From: Lycorma delicatula
Taxonomy: Eukaryota; Arthropoda; Insecta; Hemiptera; Fulgoridae
Direction of reading: 5' to 3'
Length of the DNA stretch: 64,000 nucleotides
Assembly: GCF_047948215.1 (NCBI RefSeq)
Contig: NC_134460.1
Span: 126,836,324 to 126,900,323 of the forward strand
Part shown: in pieces, positions 26,440 through 36,560 of the stretch
How the letters are laid out: the number at the start of each line of letters is the position of its first letter
How positions within the stretch are numbered: the first letter of the stretch is position 1
The notes under the pieces: generated by a model
The model's input: only the letters and a program-made list of their open reading frames with translations
The model's database searches: none
Told to the model about the DNA's origin: nothing
Made by a program: the position numbers and the translations under genes

Positions 26440-26870
26440 AACTGTGCTAGTGCACAGGTTTGAACATATTTAGCGAAAGATCGAATCGGTACGTTTTATG
26501 GTGGGTGAGTGCAATCAAAACATGAGGCTAAACGATTTAATTTCCAGATAACCAAGATCCGGTCGATCAAGAGTGTACCCGATGCATTAAACAGTTAGCG
26601 CCCGACTTGCTGATATATACGCCGTTTGAATCGTGAAAATCGGACAAGCGGTTGCCGAGATATTACGGTGGCACCCCATTGCACCCCTCCCCAATTTCCG
26701 AATGGAGTCCCGGGGCACTTGAAAATATTATCATCCGACGGGTACCACTGGGAGCGGATGGAGTTAATCTCCGGGTGGTCGAAAATTTTTTCGGAGCGCA
26801 AGGACCGACCGTTTTCGAGATATTTACGATTTTCATCCAAAAATTCAGATCCGGTTAAAAAGTTCTAAAT
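26440..26870. repeat. GC-rich block with partially repeated units
   Basis: The base composition here is clearly more GC-rich than the surrounding DNA, with many CpG steps. Two related stretches occur: GAAAATCGGACAAGCGGTTG..CGAGATATTACG near 26635 and GAAAATTTTTTCGG..CGACCGTTTTCGAGATATTTACG near 26780. Open frames on both strands overlap almost completely; that is expected from the lack of TAA/TAG in such sequence and is not evidence of a gene. It looks like a satellite-type or element-borne repeat. Confidence 0.55.
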
Positions 26871-27214
26871 TTTTCCAAAACTATTAACTTTTTCATCTAT
26901 TGTTTCAACATTATCATAAATTGTTGATGAATTATCATTTTCTTTATCAAGTTTATCATTATTAATTAAAATTTTCTGTATTATACCGACAGTGATTTAT
27001 TTCACTTTTAATTTGCCACTGTCAGCAGATGCTGAATTTTGTTTGCTAACACTAGTTTTATTACTATTGGTGTTTGTGTCTTTTTTACTGATGTCATTTT
27101 GTTTTTTATTTTCAGTTATTGTTATACCTGATTCGTTGGTTTTAATATTATCATTTGAAGAAATATTTTCTAATTATTTTGATGTTTTATTTATTGATAA
27201 TTTTTTATCGCTGT

Positions 27215-27845
27215 TGTAATACTTTCAAGCAGTTAAGAACGAATCCAATTTTACTACCAGCGTGGGTAATTATTATCCTTTCTCCTGTTGAAATTGGAAC
27301 AGCAAAACATTCAGATGCATTTGAGAACTTAAAATATAAGTCTCATCGACACAGATGATTGGTCTTCCTTCAACTCAATCTATGTCTTCTTCTACATCGT
27401 CTTGGTCTTCTTCAACTTCATTCAAATACACAAACCGTTTGTTTGTACTGAATATAATTTCTTTCAATAAGAATTGCCCTGTTATATCTGATTCTTTTCC
27501 ATTTAAAGTTCATGCTTAACAAAAATGTCTGTAAGCTACTCTTTTGCCCAATGAATATCCCATTACTTCTGTTTTGTGGAAAGTTTCCTTAGAGAAGGCA
27601 AGCAGCCCTCGTTTAAGTAAAATTTTAACACTATGTCGTGGCATTCCAATCAAGGTTTGTCACTTCCTTTTTGCGTTTTATTCCTTTGCAAGGAGAGATG
27701 AATTTTTTTCTTAGCTATTTCACCAGTAATTCGTTAAACTGTTCTTTTTGAGACTCCTGTGGCAGACGCAATAAGTTCTACAATTTTTTTGGGTCACTAA
27801 CAAACATTCCAACTGCAGCTTCTCCTGCCATGTAATTGAAAATGT
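27215..27845 (-). pseudogene. IS630/Tc1-mariner-type transposase, frameshifted remnant
   Basis: On the minus strand the fragments, in order, are an N-terminal part with VELIASATGVSKRTV (helix-turn-helix, about 27780-27735), a KTQKGSDKP basic stretch, a region with LPSLRKLSTK, then RPIICVDETYI (about 27356-27328) holding the first catalytic Asp, and finally frames reading ISTGERIIITHAGSKIGF and LNCLKVLQ. These match the insect DDE_3 (IS630-like) transposase family, which cuts and joins DNA using a DDE/DDD triad. Several frameshifts and stops break it, and the second and third catalytic residues are not present downstream. It lies within the TIR element at 25635-28677 and is the likely source of its mobility. 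Confidence 0.75.
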
Positions 27846-28606
27846 TGTGTATAATTTCTTTCCCTTGGCAGTGATTGCCTTTTCTGCATAAATTAGACAT
27901 AATATGAAAAAAAATAAAATCAACTCACTATCATAAGAATAGACCTGACAAAAATTTAGTAATTTAACACGAATAAATTACTTTCAAAATTTCACTTAAG
28001 ACTTTTACTTATTTTAAACTCAAAGAACGCTATGATCAGGCAATAACTTTATGTTCTTTGGATACACACAATTAGTTGGACAAGTTTTAACTGCAAATAC
28101 AGTATAAATTAGAACAGAATCATTTACAAAAACAAGTTAGTCTCTGAATGAATTAGGAATGGTTTGTATAAATAGAGATTTAATGTTTCATTTGAATGTT
28201 TAGAATGTCACACTGTTCAGTTATTATTTACACAAACCTGAATAAAGAAATTTTTCTTATATGACTCATAGCCTATGATTGTTTGCCACTCCAAGAACAG
28301 GGCGTAGCATAAACAGTAGACATCAATCTTGTGCATGTTTGGCTTGGATATTTTATACAGTTATAAAACTATAAATAAATACATTTAGGCCTAAACAATC
28401 ATCAGTAATAGCCGATTAGTCTGCATAATATTGCATAACATATCTATTTCAGTATCTAATAAAGAAATAAATTATTAATTCAATAATATATAAACTCGGG
28501 ATTAAATAAGTAACAAATAAATATGACATGAATTTATTCATTGATTGAAATAAACAATCGTTTTACTGTACACATACTGTCTGTAATCGATTAGTTTATA
28601 AACCCG

Positions 28607-28677
28607 TGCTCATTAGGCAACAAGATATACAACTATGCTGTTCATAAGATCTGTGCCAATTCGGCTTGGATAAGCTA
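28607..28677 (-). repeat. Right terminal inverted repeat of the 3-kb transposon
   Basis: Read on the minus strand it begins TAGCTTATCCAAGCCGAATT and carries TGCCTAATGAGCACGGG, the counterpart of the left end. It is followed outward by TA. Confidence 0.8.
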
Positions 28678-28679
28678 TA

Positions 28680-29630
28680 ACTCTTTTATACTAAAAGAAT
28701 TAAATATTTTAGTTTTTGTCATTGCTTGAAAATTAATTTTTCTCCCTATTCTTAATGAGAATTGTTTTTTGGCTGATTTATAAGCTGTCAACTACTGACC
28801 TTTCTGTTTAATGCATATTTTCTTAACATTTTTTCACTTAAGTTTCTTCACACGCAGTTCAAAGTTGCCAATAATGTTGTTACTACTTCATCTGTATAAG
28901 CATTAGAAGTGTTATAAAGTCTTTTGTGGGCATCATTCCATATGTATCTCAGTGATTTTAAGGTTAATTAAAAAAATATCTGTCATAATGTACATATTAA
29001 AAATGAGTAGTATTACAGTAGATCACCAATAATCCAAGCAATTATTCAGTGGTTTTTTGGTATTACATATTAACAATTTATACTGTTCAACAAGGATAAA
29101 ATCTGTTAAAGAAACTTGTGCTAATAAGAATTATTTGATCAAAGATGACACAACGCCAGGACTGTTCATTCTTAAGTATTTACTATGTTAAACTTCCCTA
29201 ACATGACATGACATGATCATCTCAACTTGTTGATAACACAATCATGTGTGATCACAGCAAAAGTACTTTTTGCAAAGAAAAGTGAGAAATCTTGCAGAAG
29301 TAAACTACTGTTTAAAGATAGTATGTAGTTACTTAATTATTTTATATTGTTTAAAGATAGTATGTAGTTACTTAATTATTTTATATTTTTTAACAGATTC
29401 AAATAGCATATTTTAACTCATTATAGCAAAATTTTGATTTTCTGTTGCACTAGTAATGTATATTATTTCTTGGACTTTGACAAAAAAAGAATAAATAAAT
29501 AAATTGGTAAACATTTTACAGTATTTAAAATCTAATATTTTTACTTTTATAAACGTCTGTTTAACTTTTATTCTTTTTTTTTTTTTTTATGAGACAATGC
29601 TACACATTATATTAAAAATATAATATATAT
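28680..29630. other. AT-rich intergenic DNA with a 39-bp tandem duplication
   Basis: Apart from the exact tandem duplication at 29310-29387 (units 29310-29348 and 29349-29387, starting GTTTAAAGATAGTATGTAGT), I see no feature. The duplicated unit is not part of a recognisable element. Confidence 0.8.
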
Positions 29631-29631
29631 C

Positions 29632-30016
29632 TGTGAAACATGGACACTGTGAAAAAGGCTGGTGGCGATATTTGAAATATGAACATAGAAGAGATTGAAT
29701 TAAGTTAAATATGTAAAATGAAAATGTAATGAGAAGAGTCACTGAAATGGAAATTTAATCAAAACAATTCAGTATAGGAAAGCTAATTTGAAGGCTGTAA
29801 TTTATAATGGAAGAAGAAGAACAGATTAAAACAATATTGGAGGGTAAAAAGAAGGAAGGCCAAAAACAATTAAAAATTATAAACTATCTAAAAAGAAATG
29901 GGAGCTATCAGCAACTCAAAAATTTAGTTTCTTCTAAAAAAAAAATAGCAATGAAAAAAGTACAAGGAAACTATCTAGGGCAGAAACCTTATGATATAAA
30001 TATAATTATTCTTTAG
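29632..30016 (+). pseudogene. LINE (non-LTR retrotransposon) 3' coding fragment
   Basis: It begins with CETWTL followed, in shifted frames, by YRKANLKAVI and ILEGKKKEGQKQLKIINYLK, then WELSAT or GSYQQLK depending on frame. The order ETWTL..., YRKANW.GH., EGK..GKR.RGRPR, is the conserved tail of several insect LINE reverse transcriptases. At least one frameshift separates the blocks. It is a dead, 5'-truncated copy. Confidence 0.7.
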
Positions 30017-33000
30017 AGCTTGCCAATTTTCAAGTAATTTTGTAGAATTTAATAAATAATTGTGGCATTTATTACTACTTAAAAAAATTGCATTGTAACA
30101 TTCTAAGGCTCCATAGTGAAACCCAAATATAACACTTAATCCTTTTCCCAAAGTCTAAATTCATCTTACTGTATAATAATTATTTCTTTCTACAAATCCT
30201 TCCTTAACCATTGCTGTTCTTGGTTTTATTTTGTTTTACATCTACAATCTTTTGCATCTATAGTACCTAAGCTTGACTGTTTTAGCCTGTTTGATTCTTT
30301 CTTATTTTATGTAGATATTAATTGGTTTAATTTCCTTTCCTCATTACTTTAGTTTTACTAATATTCATTATTATATATGCTATATTTTCTTCTAATATTG
30401 AAACCATCTTCTAATACCTGTGCTTTTAAAAAAAAAAAATAATTTATGTAATCCATTTATATGAAAAATTACTTTCAGTAACTGATGATCCATGAATAAA
30501 AAATATAATATATAATTAGACTTTTCTCTTTGATTATAGAAGTTAATGGGCAAAATATTTAATTAGCAATATTTAATGTTTAATGGGCAAAAACGTTACA
30601 TAATGCTCGTGTAGTATGTTGTATATTATATAATTTTTTATTTATTTGTTGTTTGATTTTAATGCCCATATGAATAGGTTTTAAATACCAAAGATATCCA
30701 GTTAAGTACCATGTGCCACAGTCAGGAAAACTGATCTACATTTTACAAGAAAATAAAAAAGTAATGTAGGCTAAAGGTGTGAGAGAATGAAGCAATGCTA
30801 ACAGTTAAAAGTATCATACAAATTTACAATGTTCTGTCAGATATTATATAAAAATTGTACAGATAAGTTTAAATGTATTTTTATAGTATAACTGAAAAAC
30901 CGGATAAGAATAAAATTAGACTTGAATACATACAGAATTGCATTATTTTTTCTTAATTTTTTTTTACATTATCTTTCTATGAAACTGTAATTTCACTAGA
31001 TATAATAATGAGATTTATATATTCACAAGATAAGTAGCATAACCCAAGTATAAAACAAACAAGTGTGATAATATCAAAGATGGGTAAATTGGCAAGCAGG
31101 TACAGTGATAATAATTATTAGATAAATTTAAATATTATTAAAATAAATTATTTTTTGTTGATATGTTTAAATATCTTATTTAACATAATTATAAAACTAA
31201 CTAATTATTCTTAGTTAGTTATAACTTTTTCTAAACAGAGAAAAATGAAGATAATGATGTATATTTAATCAAATAAATATTGCTGTATTATATATATATA
31301 AATAAATAAGTAAATATATATATATATATGATCTTTAAAACTAATTATTTATTAACAAAGATTTTGTTACCTTTTTTTTATTTATAAAAATAGTTTTATT
31401 TTGTTACATTGTAATTGTTATTAAAATTGTATTACAATGTTGTAGTAATCTATTTTCTACCTCATAGCATTAACTTTTCTCAGTAACTGTCATAATTATA
31501 TTTTTACTATAATTACTCTCTTTCAATTCCATATAAAATCTACTTAAAAGTTTTCTTTATTAATTTAAAAACATAAATTTTATTATACTTTTTCTTGCAA
31601 TACTGATTATACAATGTATGTTTCGTGATGTATTGTGTACCTTATTTATAACTTGATTATTATTATTATTATTATTATTATGAATGTTAATTGTTTGTTG
31701 TATTAATTTAATCAATTAATTTTTTTCTATTGTAAGTAATATTAGCTAATTCACACTCTTTAATAATTTAAAAAAATATATTTATGTATATATGTATTTC
31801 TTTTGTGAACTGTAATTTTTTTTGTAATATTATTTATGTTGTGATCGAACCATGATATTATTTTATTCCATTTTAAGGACTGTCTTGTTGACAAAAATTA
31901 TTCTTCATATAAAAATATTACATAAATATAAAACAAATACTGCACAAATTATTAATTGTGAGAGTAATTAGATTTGCTCCATTATAATAAGCTGTTAGTC
32001 ATTATAATTTGGCAGTTCATCTTAACCAGTCTTTTTAGACCAACCATTCTTGAGACAGTGCCATTAATTGAGCCAAAATACCTTAAGTAAACCAGTAACA
32101 TAGTAATTATAAATTCCATTAAAAATATACATTGATTTTAATTTGATTCAAGTTTTCTTTTAAAATTTATTATGTCTAAAATTTGAAACCATGATTTCAT
32201 TTTTAAATACAATGTAAAATTTTAAATAATTAGTGAATTATCAAAGTAATATAATTTTTTTTTAAATGTTTATTTCAAAGTAATGGATTTATAAAATTTT
32301 CATTAGTTAGTTTACACTGTGACAAATTTTATGTTACTATGACTAATTTAAACTTTATTTTAATGACACAAAGAACATGAAAACCTACAAAGCATGACTA
32401 CATGGAATTTGATTTTGCAAAACAAAAGAATTATGTAAAACAAGAGAATTATGATTTTGTTAATATAGAAAATAATAGAAAAATACATAAATTAAAATCT
32501 CTTTTAAAATAATAAAATACTCTGTATATCTGCATTTAAAGTTGACTTTATTTAAAGTTGAATTTATCAGTACTGCACCTTTTATCTGTAGCAACAATAA
32601 CAATCATTAAAAATAATTTACTTTTAACTTAAACACCTAAGCGCAATTAAAATTTTAGACTGGGTATTAATATAGAAAAAAATAAACTGTAATGAGGATG
32701 ATGGTCCATAAAATATTAAGTAAGTAGAGAAGAATGTTTATGTAACTTGAGATACTAGTTAAAATAAAAACTCCTTATAATTTAACTGTTACATTAAACA
32801 GACTTTATAAAGAAATAAAATTTCATTTCAATCTATGTGTATCTATTTCCAAGATTATTTCAAGAACCACCAAATCAGTCTTAGACATTTAAGAGAAGTT
32901 TTTAGGATCTGTGGTATTTAATTAAGTGAAAAAAACTAGTAATAAAGGAGAAAAAGTTAGCAGTACAAAATGAATATTTCATAAGCATACTTATTTAGTT

Positions 33001-34891
33001 TAACTTTAAATTTTAAAATTTATAAAATTACACTTTCTACAGACATTTTGTTTTTGACAAATAAAAAAAATAAATTAACTAGATACAAACCAATTTTTTT
33101 ACATCTATTGAAAAAATTCACAAATATACATTGAAGTAATATTTTCTTTTATGTCATTAATTTTAATTAATTCATTTCAAAAGGATACCAATTTTAAACT
33201 TTTGTATTTTAAATATGTCAAAATAGCCTGCATTGCTTCTCATAGCTCTTCCTTGCTTCTCATTCTTTTATTTTTCTGAATGTTTCACCTTAAAATTCTT
33301 CAAGAGTTGTAGAAACATCAGTTACAGGATGTAACTTATTGTCATGATCCAAAAGAATTTTAAAATGAGTAATATTTTCCTTACTGGTCATTTTGAATTT
33401 AAATCATCCGTTGTTTTGAACAAAATCAATAAAAAGATTTATTTTGATTTTCAATTAAAAAATAATACAAATACTCTCTAAAAATCACTTGCATCATTAT
33501 CGTCCAAATTAATCAATTTGATCAGAAAAATTAACAACAATTTATGAGACATAATTAGGTTTTTACTCAAGTACAAAACATCTTATTGAAATAGAAACAA
33601 AATATTACCTGAAAGTAATTAGTGAACTCTTATTTTATAGTAGTCAAAATCATTATACCGCTCTTAAGTGTGGTATATTGTTTTTTGACAATGTTGATTT
33701 TATGATTTAACGGTATTAAACTTTAAAAAAATATAATTTCTACTTGCCAAATGTATTGTTAATATATAGTTTCAAAATTTTCATAATTGCACTCATATTT
33801 TACACACTAGAGGGAAACACTATTGATCTATACTTGCACTACTAAATTTATGACTCTCTTTGCCACTTTGTATTCAACTAACTAACTTTGGGTGGAGAAA
33901 TATTGTTATTTTATTCATAATACAACCAAGAGACACTGAAAATTTAGTTTCTTCAAATAAATCAAATATTTGTACTTATTTTTCTAATTTTATTATTGAA
34001 AAATAATTCATGATATTAAAGAGTGTGAATCAAGTTCTGTAAATGCAATTTATTACCTTAAAATTAGAATATTGTTGCATACTATTACATATTACATACT
34101 GTACTTGTACAAATGGTTAATTGTTCTTATTAATAAAATCTGTGATGTATACTGTACTAAAAAAAAAAGAAATCAATTCTCTAGTCGCAATAAATGAAAA
34201 AAATATATATAAATGAATATATTATAAAAAAAATGAAGTAAATAAATGATTATTTCAAATAGATATAATGTTCCATTTCGTACCCTATTACAGTCTATAT
34301 TCAAGATACTCTTCTAGTATTAGATTCATACCTGTTGAAATTTGGACTACTTCCACCATCATATCCTTGGATATTTTCCTGAATTATTGTAAACCTTTAA
34401 CATCAATGCATCATTAACTTGGCAATTTTTCCACCTCCTATACATTTGCCATGCAGAACACATGTTTTTTTTTCCATTATGTTTCTAGCATCATGTAATC
34501 AATTAACCTGTAGATGGTATTATAGTAGAATGTATTTTATTATACTTTCTCTTGTACAAAGGTATACTACAGTTTTTTATTTCAAAAGAAGAGGAGGAGG
34601 TTTACAAATCTAACTGAATAAACAAGCAGAGGTGTATAAAACAGGCAGCACAATCAATCTTGATGTTCAGTGCCACAGCAGTGACAGCCACAATTAGAAT
34701 TATTCTACTTTCCTTTTAGAATAATATTTGCTTCAGTGCAGTCAGCAAATGAGCCTTGGTAAGATGTACTGTAGTGTTAGTACAGGATTGCAGAACACAA
34801 TTTTTTGAAATTTTAATCACTTCAATGTATAGCTAATAATTTAAACATTATTATAATTTTAAATTTAATTTGATTTAATTATTCATATATA
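30017..34891. other. AT-rich intergenic DNA, no gene seen
   Basis: About 4.9 kb of AT-rich sequence with simple repeats, including (TA)n at about 31290-31330 and (ATT)n at about 31650-31681. No exons, RNA genes or transposon proteins were recognised. A short open frame near 34.42 kb is not supported by any recognisable motif. Confidence 0.6.
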
Positions 34892-35378
34892 CGAGGGCGG
34901 TCTAGAAAGTAACTTACGTTTGTGCCTATTGTGGAGATGGGTGGGGATAGAGCTGCCATCTTGGCGTCAAAACATTTCCACACTAAGTACGCATCAAGCT
35001 GTCGTAGCATGTGGATCGTTATTTTCTACTTTGTTCATTGTGAATTACTGAAATATGTCTTCAATAGAAAATCTCGTGAGTTGTGAGGTGCGTTCAGTGA
35101 TTCAGTGATTAAGTTTTTACTAGCAAGAAACCTCAAACCAATTGAAATTCATCAGCAACTTACTGAGGTATACAGAGATTCTTAATGAGTGAAGGTGGAG
35201 TGAGGCAAGGGTGCATTCAGTTTAAAAATGGCACATCAATGTTCATGATAAGGACTGCAGTGGTCGGCCTAACCTTGTGACTGATGAACTGACTATGAAA
35301 ATCAACGATAAAATTCATGAAAATTCACCGCATTACAATTACAGAACTCTCGCTTCATTTCCCTAAAATTTCATGAAG
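34892..35378 (+). pseudogene. mariner transposon, 5' end with broken transposase N-terminus
   Basis: The element starts CGAGGGCGGTCTAGAAAGTA after a TA dinucleotide, which is a mariner-type terminal sequence. The transposase start is at 35055 (MSSIENLVSCEVRSVI). A tandem duplication of CAGTGATT (about 35094-35109) then shifts the frame. Later pieces read LLARNLKPIEIHQQLTEVY (helix-turn-helix region), then SGRPNLVTDELTMKINDKI. These are typical of the DNA-binding half of mariner transposases. The DD(D) catalytic half and the 3' TIR are missing, with the match ending near 35378. Confidence 0.8.
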
Positions 35379-35439
35379 TTCACAATACACCTTCCAGTTT
35401 GTTTTATTCATGTCAGCCACTTATTTTCATATCGTCTTT

Positions 35440-36560
35440 GATATCAAAATTTACGTTATAACTTGCTATGAACCTTTAACTTCTGACCAAACCATCTCCA
35501 TAGGATTTAAATTCAGGTGATGTGGAGGTAGTCTGAGAACAACATGCTTTTTTTTTTGTAAAAGTTCATCAATGTAGACAGTAAACTTTTCCCTGTTTGG
35601 TTTTACTAATTTGTACAGCTGTGGTTTTAGCATTGAGGAAGAATGAGGAACAGATGCTTCTGCAACCACTTACTTTATCATATCTTCTTTTCTTGAATTG
35701 GAAATTGAAATTTGGTTCTAAAATGGTAATATGATAGGGCGCATTGTCAGAAATTACCACAGAATTATTGGGAAGATTTGGAATTAATATCTCTTATATC
35801 CATTTTAAGTAATTTTCTACTTTCATTTGACTTCTGTAATCGCCACGTTTTAAACTTGCTTACCAAGTTAATAAATATTTTGTATAAAGCCCATTTCTAG
35901 CACAATAATAAAGTTACTGGCTTTTGAAGTAGCAACTTGCAGCATGTCACCTGAATTACTACACCACAATTTATTTGTAGCATGAGAAGATAATATATAT
36001 ATTCATGTGACTTTTTTATTCACACTATTGGCCTAATTCCACTTCTAAATTTTTTTATGGCAGCCAGATACTGAATATGCTTAAACCTTATGTCATATCG
36101 CTCAGTGAAAACCTTCCTGTTATTTTTGTTTTTTTTTTCCATGTAAAGCCCAATTCTTTTATTATTTTTCTCAATCTCATCTTTTCCAGAATAACCAGTG
36201 ACATCTTTAAGCACTAACATTATCTTTTTCACTGTGGCAGTTGTTTATAAAATTTGTTTGTAGTCAGTCTCACCACACATTTGTCAAAGTCATCTAGTCC
36301 TATTTCAGGCATTTCACAGGGAGTAGGGAAAGGAGTCTCCAACATATTTTCAACTAATTTTTCTTGCAATTGCTTTTTCTCTTTTCGCACATTTGATCAT
36401 GGCACCCCATACACAGTGTTTCAATGTGAATCAGGTGTTTATCTTCTTTTTCTGACTTCAGAAATCAATTACCTTCTTGTTTCATAAACTCAAACACATT
36501 ACTTATTATTTCCTGGGCTTTCCATTTTTAGCTTTTGATTTTTACGGTAAATTTTGGTTC
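35440..36560 (-). pseudogene. IS630-like (DDE_3) transposase, nearly full-length but decayed
   Basis: On the minus strand, from high to low coordinates, the pieces are MNEPKFTVKIKS and AQEIISNVFEFMKQEG (N-terminal HTH region, about 36555-36480); KKQLQEKLVENML and LDDFDKCVVRLTTNKFY; KDVTGYSGKDEIEKNNKRIG; RYDIRFKHIQYLAAIKKFRS before the first catalytic Asp region; VISDNAPYH with the second catalytic Asp (about 35750); and LRLPPHHLNLNPMEMVWSEV with the final acidic residue (about 35530-35475). Stops and frameshifts separate them, and the segment between the first Asp and DNAPYH is heavily damaged. It is the same family as the remnant at 27.2-27.8 kb but a separate, diverged copy. No TIRs were identified. 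Confidence 0.8.

Larger units (their letters stand above)
25635..28677 (-). mobile_element. Decayed TIR DNA transposon (IS630/Tc1-mariner superfamily), 3,043 bp
   Basis: The ends are inverted repeats. The left end starts TAGCTTGTCCAAGCTGAACT and the right end, reverse-complemented, starts TAGCTTATCCAAGCCGAATT. The similarity continues through GGCACA(A/G)ATCT and a TTGCCTA..AGCACGGG block. Both ends are flanked by TA (25633-25634 and 28678-28679), the target-site duplication expected for this superfamily. Inside lie a foldback structure, a GC-rich block and a broken transposase on the minus strand. The element is not autonomous any more. The spacing suggests later insertions or an originally composite structure. 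Confidence 0.75.

Noticed and set aside
26595..26868. Overlapping open frames on both strands in the GC-rich block
   Set aside because: They arise because GC-rich repeat DNA has few TAA/TAG codons. No domain is recognisable and the sequence is repeat-like.
27720..27923. Minus-strand open frame starting near 27923
   Set aside because: It covers the transposase N-terminus in the wrong frame; the recognisable SATGVSKRTV motif is in another frame.
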